Below the pieces are notes generated by a model that was not told the origin of the DNA, did not search any database, and saw nothing but the letters and a program-made list of their open reading frames with translations. This document shows, piece after piece, positions 6,225 through 14,231 of a DNA stretch of 16,110 bases; the stretch's first letter is position 1, and the number at the start of each line of letters is the position of its first letter. Source of the DNA: Clostridium sp. OF09-36 (GTDB lineage: Bacteria > Bacillota > Clostridia > Lachnospirales > Lachnospiraceae); the NCBI RefSeq assembly GCF_003481985.1, contig NZ_QUMD01000045.1, positions 1 to 16,110 on the forward strand, written 5' to 3'. The translations under genes and the position numbers were made by a program.

Positions 6225-6731
6225 ATGGAAATCAGAAAAGCAAAAGAGCAGGATCTCCCGGAAATTTTAAAGTTGTACGCAGAAGCGCGAACCTTCATGC
6301 AGAAAACCGGAAATGGAAGCCAGTGGGGAACCACATATCCGCCTGTGGAGCAGGTGGAAGCAGATATCCGCGAAGGAAAAAGCTATGTCTGTGAAGCAGA
6401 GGGAATCCTTGCCGGAGTATTCTATTTTTCCGAAGGACCAGATCCGGATTACGCAAAGATCTATGAGGGAAGCTGGATCGGGAATGAAAACTATCATATC
6501 ATGCACCGCGTGGCAGCACCGAGGCGGGTAAAAGGAGCCGGATCTTTTTGCATCCGCTGGTGCGCGAAGCACAGCGGCGGGGATTTGCGGATTGACACGC
6601 ACAGAAATAATCTTCCGATGCAGCACGTGCTGGAAAAAACGGATTCCAGAGATGCGGGATCATTCATCTCGCAAATGGAGATGAGCGGATCGCGTATGAA
6701 TTTCTGGAAAATTCCAGGAGCACCGGGATAG
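6225..6731 (+). CDS. GNAT family N-acetyltransferase, C-terminus frameshifted
   Basis: GNAT enzymes move an acetyl group from acetyl-CoA to an amine; the substrate here is unknown. The first 137 residues read as a normal small GNAT protein: IRKAKEQDLPEILKLYAEAR, the QWGTTYPP region, VFYFSEGPDP, the acetyl-CoA loop RRVKGAGSF near 100-108 and LRIDTHRNNLPMQHVLEK near 121-138. After LEK the reading becomes unrelated. Adding one A to the run at 6634-6639 restores NGFQRCGIIHLANGDERIA and ends at TAA 6734-6736, giving about 170 residues. So a single base is missing, either a sequencing error or a real mutation. AGAGCGGAG lies before the start. It stands alone between two intergenic gaps. Confidence 0.8.
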   Translation: MEIRKAKEQDLPEILKLYAEARTFMQKTGNGSQWGTTYPPVEQVEADIREGKSYVCEAEGILAGVFYFSEGPDPDYAKIYEGSWIGNENYHIMHRVAAPRRVKGAGSFCIRWCAKHSGGDLRIDTHRNNLPMQHVLEKTDSRDAGSFISQMEMSGSRMNFWKIPGAPG

Positions 6732-6774
6732 AATAAATCCATGGACCGATTGTGGCTGGTGAAATTGCAGCAGG

Positions 6775-6811
6775 CGACAAAATTAAGGAAAATTGGTGCA
6801 TAATTTTGTCG
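6775..6811 (+). other. Perfect 11-bp hairpin after the GNAT gene
   Basis: CGACAAAATTA (6775-6785) pairs without mismatch with TAATTTTGTCG (6801-6811). The loop holds GAAAATTGGTGCA. There is no following U-tract, but the 3' arm has TTTT. It may act as a weak terminator for the GNAT gene. The loop text resembles GAAAATGGTGCATGATTTT at about 6098-6116 before the GNAT gene. The rest of 6737-6998 shows only a possible extended -10 (TGC-TAAGAT, ending 6846) and no gene. Confidence 0.45.
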
Positions 6812-6998
6812 GAAGCGGTAGCTTTCTGTGGACAAACATGCTAAGATGGAGACACGGTATCCGTGCGGTTTATGGTGTCAGTACATGCCTTTTTGAAAGG
6901 GCGTGGTGACCGAAAACAATGCAGCAGGGGTGGTGCACATGTAATCGTGTGAAGCATTCTCGGAAAATGGGAAAGATACCGGAGAGGAGGAAACAATT

Positions 6999-7600
6999 AT
7001 GAGCAGAGTCATTACCATAAGCCGTGAGTTTGGCAGCGGTGGACGTGAGGTGGGGTTCCGTCTGGCAGAAAAGCTTGGCATTCCATTTTACGATAAAGAA
7101 ATTATTTCTATGGCGGCAGAGGACAGCAACATTTCCGAAGAAGTCTTCCATAGCCATGACGAAGTTATTGGAAACAAGGAGCGGATCGATCACGATTATG
7201 TATCCGTGAATCCATTTTCTCCTTTATATGAAGTTCCGGTATCTGACCAGGTGTTTATGGCCCAGTCCAGATCATCAAAAAGCTGGCTCAGGAAGGCCCT
7301 TGCGTGATCATTGGCCGTTGCTCCGATATTCTGGTGGAGGACGGCTTCCATGTGTTCATCTGTGCTGGTATGAAGAAGCGTGTGGAGCGTATGTTAGCAT
7401 TAGAGCCGCAGGAAAGCGCTAAGAAGATGGAAAACCGTATGCGCCAGATTGACCAGAAGCGCCGCGATTACTACCAGTATTACAGCGGAAATGAGTGGGG
7501 CAACCCAAGAAACTATCATCTGAGCTTAAACAGCGGGAAGCTTGGAATTGAGCGTTGTGTCGATATCATTATGGAGAGTCTGAAGCTGTATGAGCAGTAA
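6999..7600 (+). pseudogene. Cytidylate kinase-like family protein, split by a one-base frameshift
   Basis: This family shares the P-loop fold of cytidylate kinase, though its members' substrates are mostly unproven. The first part (6999 to about 7268) begins MSRVITISREFGSGGREVG, the glycine-rich phosphate loop, then LAEKLGIPFYDKEII, typical of the family. The second part (about 7269-7600) continues in the next frame with VIIGRCSDILVEDG, the MKKRVERML region and a C-terminal helix. Adding one C to CC at 7267-7268 gives AQSQIIKKLAQEGPCVIIGR and one protein of about 200 residues. GGAGAGGAGG precedes the start. The stop overlaps the MATE start by 11 bases, suggesting coupled translation. Either a sequencing error or a recent inactivation. 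Confidence 0.85.
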
Positions 7601-8975
7601 TCAGGGCTCTGACAAATTAAATCATACGGATTCAAAGAAGAATCAGGCATTTGCGGTCAGCATGACAGAAGGGTCTCTCTGGAAGAATATCTTTCTGTTC
7701 AGCTGCCCGCTGATTTTTTCCCAGCTTTTAGAGGTCATGTTCAACCTAAGCGATGTGGCTGTGGTGGGCCGCTTCGCGGATTACCGGGCGCTGGGATCGG
7801 TTGGGTCGACCAGCCTTCTGGTCACGCTGTTTACCGGATTTCTTATTGGCATGGGAAGCGGAGTTAATGTCCGCGTGGCCCACAGCCTGGGAGCCGGAAA
7901 CCAGAGGGAAACGCAGGAAACGATCCATACCTCCTGCCTGATCTGTCTTCTGACCGGACTTTTGATCTGCATCATCGGGCTGACCTGTTCGAAAACATTT
8001 CTTCTCATGTTAAATACAAAGGAAGAACTGCTGGATGGTGCCGTGAACTATTTGCGGATCTATTCCCTTGGTATGCCTGCGCTGGGACTTTACAATTTCG
8101 GCAACGGCGTGATGAGTGCCAGAGGGGACACAAAACGTCCGCTGGTATACCTGTTTATTGCAGGAATCCTGAATGTGATTATGAACCTGGTCTTTGTCAT
8201 CGGGTTTCATATGGCGGCAGAAGGCGTGGCGATTGCCAGTGTTATGGCGCAGTATCTGTCAGCGGGACTGATCCTGCATCACCTGTGGTGCCGGAGAGAT
8301 GTCTGCAGGCTGCAAATCAGCAAACTCCGCTACCACAAGGTGGCTGGACAGGCTGTTTTAATGCTTGGAATCCCGGGCGGTCTGCAGCAGGCCATTTTTG
8401 CGATCGCGAATCTGTTTGTGCAGGCAGGCGTGAATTCGTTTGATGCAGTTACCGTATCCGGAAACGCGGCGGCCGCAAACACAGACCCTTTGGTCTACAA
8501 TTCCATGTTTGCTTTTTATACTGCCTGTGCCAGCTTTATGAGCCGGAACCTCGGCGCAGGAAAAAAGGACCGGGTGTTAAAAAGCTACTTTATCTGCCTG
8601 ACCTATGCATTTGCAATCGGAGCAGCATTTGGCATTCTGTTCCTTGTGTTCGGGCATGAATTCTTATCACTGTTTGCAACGGAAGAAGCCGTCATCCACG
8701 CAGGACGGGAACGCCTCTATGTCATGAGCTTTTCCTATGCGATTTCCGCATTCATGGACTGTTCCATTGCGGCATCCCGCGGAATCGGAAAGAGTATCCC
8801 GCCGACGATCATTGTGATTCTGGGATCCTGTGTGTTCCGTGTGATCTGGGTATTTACGATCTTCGCCCATTTCCATACGCTTACTTCACTGTATCTTTTG
8901 TATTTCTTTTCCTGGGCAATCACGGGAGTAGCAGAGGTGCTGTACTTCTGGAGAAGTTACAGGAAGCTAGTATAA
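7590..8975 (+). CDS. MATE family efflux transporter
   Basis: A 461-residue integral membrane protein with about 12 hydrophobic segments, the usual size for MATE exporters, which expel drugs or metabolites in exchange for Na+ or H+. Family features are the N-terminal MTEGSLWKNIFLFSCPLIFSQ, the repeat-one LSDVAVVGRF with ALGSVG after TM1, and the symmetric second half beginning near 250 (GIPGGLQQAIF) with MSRNLGAGKKDRV near 315. The start at 7590 overlaps the kinase-like gene stop (ATGAGCAGTAA); GGAGAG lies 11 bases before. An alternative start is Met25 at 7662, without a good ribosome site. Substrate cannot be read from the sequence. Confidence 0.93.
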   Translation: MSSNQGSDKLNHTDSKKNQAFAVSMTEGSLWKNIFLFSCPLIFSQLLEVMFNLSDVAVVGRFADYRALGSVGSTSLLVTLFTGFLIGMGSGVNVRVAHSLGAGNQRETQETIHTSCLICLLTGLLICIIGLTCSKTFLLMLNTKEELLDGAVNYLRIYSLGMPALGLYNFGNGVMSARGDTKRPLVYLFIAGILNVIMNLVFVIGFHMAAEGVAIASVMAQYLSAGLILHHLWCRRDVCRLQISKLRYHKVAGQAVLMLGIPGGLQQAIFAIANLFVQAGVNSFDAVTVSGNAAAANTDPLVYNSMFAFYTACASFMSRNLGAGKKDRVLKSYFICLTYAFAIGAAFGILFLVFGHEFLSLFATEEAVIHAGRERLYVMSFSYAISAFMDCSIAASRGIGKSIPPTIIVILGSCVFRVIWVFTIFAHFHTLTSLYLLYFFSWAITGVAEVLYFWRSYRKLV

Positions 8976-8991
8976 TTCAACCAGAATACAA

Positions 8992-9043
8992 AAAATGGAA
9001 TCGAAGCTGGATGCTGTATCTGGCTTCGATTCCATTTTGTTGT
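8992..9043. terminator. Bidirectional terminator between the MATE gene and nfo
   Basis: AAAATGGAATCGAAGC (8992-9007) pairs perfectly over 16 bases with GCTTCGATTCCATTTT (9023-9038) around a 15-base loop. TTTTGTTGTT follows on the plus strand and TTTTTTGTA on the minus strand. It serves the convergent ends of the MATE gene and nfo. Confidence 0.88.
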
Positions 9044-9108
9044 TATGCTGAGGTTTTACGGATACGGTTCCGAACCAGGATTTTTCTGAATCAGCGGATG
9101 CCTGCAGT

Positions 9109-9939
9109 TTACCTTGCATGCTCCCGCATCAGCGCGATTTCCGCCGCATACCCATCCAGCTCATTCGGTGTTTCCAGATAAAACGGCAGATCTTTCAGAG
9201 CCGGATGCTGTACCACGCAGATCAACGCTTCTTTTCCGATGCAGCCTTCCCCGATTTTTGCATGGCGGTCTTTGTGGGCGCCAAGAGGATTTAAGCTGTC
9301 GTTTAAGTGAATGGCACGAAGCCGCTCCAGACCGATGATCCGGTCAAATTCGTCGAGGACTTCGTCTAGATGGTTTGCGATATCGTAGCCGCCGTCCCAG
9401 ACGTGGCAGGTGTCCAGGCAGACACCCAGATGGCTGTTTAATTCCACGCGGTCGATGATCTCGCGCAGTTCTTCAAAGCGGCCGCCGACTTCGCTTCCTT
9501 TTCCGGCCATGGTTTCCAGTAAAACAGTGGTGGTCTGTTCTGGCTTTAAAATAGCATTTAGCATTTCGGCAATGTAGGTGATGCCGGCCTCCATGCCCTG
9601 TTTGACATGGCTCCCCGGGTGAAAATTGTAGCAGTTTCCCGGGGTGTACTCCATACGCAAGAGGTCATCGGCCATAGTGCGGCGGGCAAAGCCGCGGATG
9701 CCCTCGTCGGCAGAAGCAGCGTTTAAGGTATAAGGGGCATGTGCCAGAATCTGGTGGATTCCGTGTTCTTTTGCGAAAGCAAGAAACTGCGCGACATCTT
9801 CTGGGTCAATATCCTTTGCTTTTCCGCCGCGTGGATTGCGGGTGAAGAACTGAAAGGTGTTGGCATTAATTTTAACAGCATCCTTTCCCATGGCGAGGTA
9901 GCCGCGGGAGGAGGAAAGATGACATCCGATGGTAAGCAT
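9109..9939 (-). CDS. nfo: Deoxyribonuclease IV (AP endonuclease, Nfo family)
   Basis: Endonuclease IV cleaves DNA 5' to abasic sites in base excision repair. It is a TIM-barrel enzyme with three zinc ions. The 276-residue protein has the normal length and all nine metal ligands known from E. coli Nfo can be placed: His68 (HAPY), His107 (FHPGSH), Glu142 (LETMAGKG), Asp176 and His179 (LDTCH), His211 (HLNDS), Asp224 and His226 (DRH) and Glu256 (ETPN). AAAGGAG (9949-9955) lies 9 bases before the start. It is transcribed alone, divergent from the aminotransferase gene and convergent with the MATE gene. Its 5' leader holds a terminator-like hairpin. Confidence 0.96.
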   Translation of the reverse strand: MLTIGCHLSSSRGYLAMGKDAVKINANTFQFFTRNPRGGKAKDIDPEDVAQFLAFAKEHGIHQILAHAPYTLNAASADEGIRGFARRTMADDLLRMEYTPGNCYNFHPGSHVKQGMEAGITYIAEMLNAILKPEQTTTVLLETMAGKGSEVGGRFEELREIIDRVELNSHLGVCLDTCHVWDGGYDIANHLDEVLDEFDRIIGLERLRAIHLNDSLNPLGAHKDRHAKIGEGCIGKEALICVVQHPALKDLPFYLETPNELDGYAAEIALMREHAR

Positions 9940-9979
9940 GGTGATGGACTCCTTTACGGTAAATTTTATAGTTGGGTTT

Positions 9980-10036
9980 AAAAAGCACGTTGGTATGGTT
10001 GGAATTTTTGCAAACCGGGATGAACGTGCTTTTTTG
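9980..10036. terminator. Terminator-like hairpin in the nfo/aminotransferase divergent region
   Basis: AAAAAGCACGTT (9980-9991) pairs perfectly over 12 bases with AACGTGCTTTTT (10023-10034) across a 31-base loop that can itself fold (GGTT/AACC). Plus-strand T-tract TTTTTT ends at 10035. On the minus strand the 3' arm ends TTTTT. No gene ends here, so it is either an attenuator in the nfo leader or the terminator of a small RNA. The remainder of 9940-10248 shows only the two promoter candidates listed separately. Confidence 0.6.
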
Positions 10037-10090
10037 TTGCATTGCGTATCGGGGCGGCATCCATGATGCGTCCGATGATCTGCTGTTCTT

Positions 10091-10118
10091 AGTATACAGC
10101 AAGACGGAAGAAAAGCAA
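10091..10118 (-). promoter_or_regulatory. Possible nfo promoter
   Basis: On the minus strand TATACT (10091-10096) is a good -10 element. The -35 is weak (TTGCTT at 10113-10118, 16-base spacer). If used, the nfo leader is about 145 bases long and contains the hairpin 9980-10034. Confidence 0.4.
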
Positions 10119-10126
10119 AGTTAGTC

Positions 10127-10155
10127 GAGACTTTTGTGGAAAACTGTGGTAGAAT
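10127..10155 (+). promoter_or_regulatory. Extended -10 promoter for the aminotransferase gene
   Basis: TGG-TAGAAT (10147-10155) is a good -10 with TGN extension. The -35 position (GAGACT) is poor. It resembles the TGG-TATAAT element before fchA. Confidence 0.45.
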
Positions 10156-10248
10156 AAGCCTAATCTTTTATGAAAATATGAGATGACACAAAATGTTTCA
10201 GGCGGTTGCAAAGCTTGGATATGTGCCGGAGTTACGGAGGAGAAAATT

Positions 10249-11415
10249 ATGAAATTTGCAAATAGAATGAACCGGTTTGGAGAGGGTGTATTCTCCAGAC
10301 TTGCCGAGATGAAACGCCAGAGACTGGAAGCCGGGGAGAGTGTGCTGGATTTGAGTATCGGTGCGCCGAATATTCCGCCGGCGAAACATATTCTTGACGT
10401 GCTCTGCAAAGAGGCAGCCGATAAAAACAATTACATTTACGCGATCAATGACCAGAAAGATCTGCTGCAGGCGGTTTCCGGCTGGTATGAGCGCCGTTAC
10501 GGTGTAGCACTGGATCCGGACACAGAAATCTGTTCCCTGCTTGGTTCCCAGGAGGGACTGGCTCACATTGCCATGTCTATTGTGGATGAGGGTGACCTGG
10601 TGTTAGTTCCGGACCCGTGCTATCCGGTATTCGCAGATGGTCCGCGTCTGGCTGGGGCTGAGCTTTATTATATGCCGCAGAAGAAGGAAAATGGTTATGT
10701 GATCCGCCTTTCCGATATTCCGGAGGATGTGGCACAGCATGCAAAATTCATGATCGTTTCCTATCCGAACAACCCGACCGCTGTTATGGCACCGGATTCC
10801 TTCTATGAGGAGCTGATCGCATTTGCGAAGAAGTACGATATCATTGTCCTTCACGACAATGCCTACAGTGAACTGGTATTTGATGGAAAACATTGCGGAA
10901 GCTTCCTTCGTTTCCCTGGGGCAAAAGAGGTTGGCGTAGAGTTCAATTCCCTGTCAAAAACTTATGGTCTTGCTGGCGCGCGAATCGGCTTCTGTGTGGG
11001 AAATCCGGAGGTAGTAAAGCATTTGAAGCTTCTCAAATCCAATATGGATTACGGCATGTTCCTTCCAATCCAGAAGGCAGCAGTTGCAGCTATTATTGGT
11101 GACCAGACTTGTGTGGAGACAACCCGTGCAGCTTACGAGAAACGCCGCGATGTGCTCTGCGATGGCTTAAATGCCATCGGCTGGAAGATTCCAAAACCGG
11201 AGGCAACCATGTTCGTATGGGCACCGGTCCCGGAATCCTTTACGAGCTCTGAAGAATTTGCAGTGGAGTTGGTAAAGAAAAGCGGAGTGCTTGTTACACC
11301 GGGCAGCGCATTCGGACCATCCGGAGAAGGTTATGTGCGCATGGCACTCGTGCAGGATGAGCCGGAGTTAAAGAAGGGCATCGCTGCGATTGAGGCGTGT
11401 GGGATTCTAAAATAA
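10249..11415 (+). CDS. Class I/II PLP-dependent aminotransferase
   Basis: A 388-residue fold-type I aminotransferase. Landmarks are LLGSQEGLAHIA near 98-109 (PLP phosphate region), PDPCYPVF near 121-128, SYPNNPTA at 171-178, DNAYSEL at 203-209, the PLP lysine Lys237 in SLSKTYGLAGARIGF and Arg364 in YVRMAL for substrate carboxylate binding. The sequence resembles LL-diaminopimelate and alanine aminotransferase branches, so lysine/peptidoglycan synthesis or alanine-pyruvate exchange are both possible. The open frame starts at 10183, but ATG 10249 is preferred: GGAGGAG (10236-10242) lies 6 bases before it and family homology starts there. It is followed by a hairpin before truA. Confidence 0.92.
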   Translation: MKFANRMNRFGEGVFSRLAEMKRQRLEAGESVLDLSIGAPNIPPAKHILDVLCKEAADKNNYIYAINDQKDLLQAVSGWYERRYGVALDPDTEICSLLGSQEGLAHIAMSIVDEGDLVLVPDPCYPVFADGPRLAGAELYYMPQKKENGYVIRLSDIPEDVAQHAKFMIVSYPNNPTAVMAPDSFYEELIAFAKKYDIIVLHDNAYSELVFDGKHCGSFLRFPGAKEVGVEFNSLSKTYGLAGARIGFCVGNPEVVKHLKLLKSNMDYGMFLPIQKAAVAAIIGDQTCVETTRAAYEKRRDVLCDGLNAIGWKIPKPEATMFVWAPVPESFTSSEEFAVELVKKSGVLVTPGSAFGPSGEGYVRMALVQDEPELKKGIAAIEACGILK

Positions 11416-11429
11416 GTTTGATTAAAAAG

Positions 11430-11477
11430 CAGCAGGCCACGAAATGCCGCCATTCGGCGGCATTTCTGGGTCTGCTG
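11430..11477. terminator. Long hairpin terminator between the aminotransferase gene and truA
   Basis: GAAATGCCGCC (11441-11451) pairs perfectly with GGCGGCATTTC (11456-11466) around ATTC. The outer arms CAGCAG and CTGCTG (11430-11435, 11472-11477) extend the stem after an internal loop. The plus-strand tail (ATGTGATTTT) is only partly U-rich, whereas the minus-strand tail is CTTTTTAAT. Termination of the aminotransferase transcript is likely but may be partial. Confidence 0.65.
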
Positions 11478-11506
11478 ATGTGATTTTATCTGATTAAGGA
11501 GCGTTT

Positions 11507-12357
11507 ATGAGTCAGAATTATAAAATGATCATACAATATGAAGGCACCCGCTATGACGGCTGGCAGAAGCAGGGCAACACCGAAAATACAATCCAGGGGA
11601 AGCTGGAAAAGGTGTTAGCGCGCATGACGGGATTTCCTGTGGAAGTGCATGGCTCCGGACGCACGGATGCCGGTGTGCATGCGATGGGGCAGGTGGCGAA
11701 CTTTCACCTGCCGGACGGGTGGAAGCCGGAGGAAAGCCAGAATCAGAATGGCGGCCAGAATCAGGAAAAAAACCAGAAAAATGACTGGCACAAAAACGGG
11801 GCTCACGATCGGAAACAGTTCGCTGTGGCAGACTGGATCCGTGATTGCTGCAATCAGTATCTCCCAGACGACATTGCCGTAACCGAGTTGACACTAGCGC
11901 CGGAGCGCTCCATGCCCGCTTGAGCGCAGTGAAGAAAATCTACACCTATCAGATCGAAACCGGGGCAAAGCGCAATGTATTTTCCCGCCGGACCTGTTAT
12001 GGACTTGGTCAGCCACTTAATGTGAAAGCCATGCAGAAAGCGGCAGACCTGCTTTGCGGAACCCACGATTACAAGAGCTTTTGCGGAAATAAAAAGATGA
12101 AAAAGTCTACGGTGCGGACCATTTACCGGATTGACGTAAAGCAGGATGCGGGCAGCAGTCTGGTGAAGCTGGAATTTGAAGGAAATGGCTTTTTACAGAA
12201 TATGGTACGCATTCTGACGGGAACCCTGATCGAGGTGGGGCTTGGAAAGCGGGATGCAGGCACGATGCCGGAGGTTCTTGCGGCACTGGACCGTCAGGCT
12301 TCTGGTTATACGGCACCGGCAGAAGGCCTTTGCCTGAAGAAAGTATTTTACGAGTAA
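11507..12357 (+). pseudogene. truA: tRNA pseudouridine(38-40) synthase TruA, split by a one-base frameshift
   Basis: TruA converts uridines 38-40 of the tRNA anticodon arm to pseudouridine. The first frame (11507 to about 11908) has the N-terminal YEGTRYDGWQKQ and the catalytic GRTDAGVHA with Asp54. The second frame (about 11909-12357) has KKIYTYQIETG, HDYKSFCGNKK and the C-terminal GNGFLQNMVRILTGTL. At 11909 one T is missing: CGC TTC CAT would give ERFHARLSAVKKIYTY, the normal family reading, and one protein of about 283 residues. Residues 70-105 form an unusual Gln/Asn/Lys-rich insert, so the protein is longer than the usual 245-260. AAGGAG lies 5 bases before the start. Probably a functional gene with a sequencing error. 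Confidence 0.9.
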
Positions 12358-12392
12358 AGGCTGTGTGAGGAAGGTAAGGCGTTAAAAAAATC

Positions 12393-13580
12393 ATGATCAA
12401 TTTTTTAGTGAAACGGTTTGTAAAAGACTATGAAAATGTAGAAAATGCAAAGGTGAGGACTGCTTACGGGATGCTGGCGAGTATTCTTGGAATCTGCTGC
12501 AACCTGTTTTTATTCAGCTCTAAATTGTTTGCGGGGTTTCTGGTAAACAGTATTTCGGTTATGGCAGATGCCTTCAATAACTTATCGGATGCGGCATCCT
12601 CCATCATTGGGTTTGTCGGGGTGCGCATGGCAGAAAAACCGGCAGACGAGGAGCACCCGTTTGGACATGGGCGCATGGAGTATATTGCAGCCTTTGTGGT
12701 TGCCTTTCTGGTTGTTCAGGTAGGCTTTTCGCTTTTAAAGACTGCGGTTGAAAAAATCCTGCATCCAGAAACCCTGAGTTTTAGCCTGTTTTCGGTTGGA
12801 ATTCTGGTGTTTTCTGTGTTGGTGAAACTGTGGATGGCCTCCTATAACCGGAAGCTGGGAAAGAAGATCAATTCCACGGTGATGATGGCGACCGCAGCGG
12901 ATTCCCTGGGCGATGTGGGGGCAACCTCGGCAACGATCGTCTCACTTCTGGTATTCCGCTTCTTCCATATTAATATCGATGGCATCATCGGTCTGGTGGT
13001 TTCGGTTCTGGTGCTGATCGCGGGCATCAACATTGCGAAGGATACACTGGCACCGCTCCTTGGCGAGGCCATTGACCCGGAGGTCTACAAAAAGATTTCC
13101 GATTTTGTGGAAAGCTATGACGGAATCATCGGCAGCCACGACCTGATCGTGCATAACTATGGGCCGAGCCGCAGTATGGCATCGATCCATGCGGAGGTGC
13201 CAAGCAAGGTTGATATTGAGACGTCCCATGCAGTGGTAGACCAGATTGAACGGGATGCACTGGAAAAGCTTGGGATTTTTCTGGTCATCCATATGGATCC
13301 GGTCGAGACAGACAATGAGCTGGCGGAAATTTTAAAAGAAATGGCTATCGATGTGATCCTCCATCTGGATTCCCGCCTGACGCTGCATGATTTCCGCATT
13401 GCCCAGAGTCCGGCCCGCATAAACCTGATCTTTGATCTGGTAGTGCCGCGTGATTATACCAGACAGATGCGGGAAGAGCTGACCAGGCAGGTCTGTGAAA
13501 AAGTGCGTGAGCGGGATAGACGCTGCACCTGCATTGTTACGGTAGAAAACAGCTACCGGCAGGAAGAATACCAGGGATAA
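12393..13580 (+). CDS. Cation diffusion facilitator (CDF) transporter, probably manganese
   Basis: CDF proteins export divalent metals in exchange for protons as homodimers. This 395-residue protein has six predicted membrane segments in residues 22-215, then a cytoplasmic domain. The transport site is formed by Asn62-xxx-Asp66 in TM2 (FNNLSD) and Asp170-xxx-Asp174 in TM5 (ADSLGD). Zinc exporters usually have HxxxD, while N/D-xxx-D with DxxxD is typical of manganese CDFs such as MntE, so Mn2+ export is the inferred role. The C-terminal region from about 216 is long, with a usual CDF metal-binding domain (HDLIVHNYGPSRSMASIHAEV) and an extra segment of about 85 residues. The ribosome site is weak (AAGG 13 bases before ATG). 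It lies 35 bases after truA and could be cotranscribed. Confidence 0.92.
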   Translation: MINFLVKRFVKDYENVENAKVRTAYGMLASILGICCNLFLFSSKLFAGFLVNSISVMADAFNNLSDAASSIIGFVGVRMAEKPADEEHPFGHGRMEYIAAFVVAFLVVQVGFSLLKTAVEKILHPETLSFSLFSVGILVFSVLVKLWMASYNRKLGKKINSTVMMATAADSLGDVGATSATIVSLLVFRFFHINIDGIIGLVVSVLVLIAGINIAKDTLAPLLGEAIDPEVYKKISDFVESYDGIIGSHDLIVHNYGPSRSMASIHAEVPSKVDIETSHAVVDQIERDALEKLGIFLVIHMDPVETDNELAEILKEMAIDVILHLDSRLTLHDFRIAQSPARINLIFDLVVPRDYTRQMREELTRQVCEKVRERDRRCTCIVTVENSYRQEEYQG

Positions 13581-13694
13581 CAGTGGGGCAGCCCAGAATG
13601 AATGGCGCCAGTGGCAGGAAAAATTGCTATTTTTTGCAATAAGAATTGCCGGGGATGCATTAAATGATTGTGAGGAAGGAAAAGGAACAGTCGA

Positions 13695-14225
13695 TTGAAG
13701 CAAGAGGAACTTTTAAGACAGGTAGCAAAGGGTGACCGGGAAGCCTTTCACCAGCTCTATCTGGATACAGACAGGAGTGTATACAGTTTTATATTATCGA
13801 TCCTGAAGAATCCGCAGGATGCGGAAGAGGTCCTGCAGGAAACCTATCTGAAAATCTGGATCTCCGCGGGCAGCTACAAGCCCCAGGGAAAGCCCCTTGC
13901 GTGGATGTTTACCATTGCGCGGAATCTGTGTTATATGAAGTTCCGGGACCAGAAGCGCATGGCGGACATCGGGCTGGACGAATTGTCTGGTGAGGAGACG
14001 GGGGAGCTTTGCCTTCCACTTGAGCAGATGACAGATGCGATGATGCTGAAGGCTGCTTTGGAGATTTTAAAGGAAGATGAGCGCCAGATCGTTCTTTTGC
14101 ATGCGTCTTCAGGATTAAAGCACCGGGAGATCGCTTCCGGGCTTGGCATGCCGCTGCCTACGGTCTTGTCAAAATATAACCGGGCCATGAAAAAACTTCA
14201 AAATTATCTGAGAGAGGAGGGGTGA
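13695..14225 (+). CDS. ECF-type RNA polymerase sigma factor
   Basis: A 176-residue group IV sigma-70 protein with only regions 2 and 4. Region 2 covers about 10-85 (AFHQLYLDTDRSVYSFILS, DAEEVLQETYLKIW, PLAWMFTIARNLC). Region 4 covers about 118-172 (LKEDERQIVLLHASSGLKHREIASGLGMPLPTVLSKYNRA). The start is a TTG codon; AAGGAA lies 7 bases before it and no ATG fits the family N-terminus. The next gene starts 6 bases after the stop and encodes an RsgI-like membrane anti-sigma factor, so the pair forms a regulatory operon. Sigma activity is probably released in response to an outside signal. No target promoter could be identified. Confidence 0.93.
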   Translation: MKQEELLRQVAKGDREAFHQLYLDTDRSVYSFILSILKNPQDAEEVLQETYLKIWISAGSYKPQGKPLAWMFTIARNLCYMKFRDQKRMADIGLDELSGEETGELCLPLEQMTDAMMLKAALEILKEDERQIVLLHASSGLKHREIASGLGMPLPTVLSKYNRAMKKLQNYLREEG

Positions 14226-14231
14226 GTACGT

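Noticed and set aside
10183..10248. 22-residue N-terminal extension of the aminotransferase
   Set aside because: ATG 10249 has GGAGGAG 6 bases upstream; the extension has none and is outside the family alignment.
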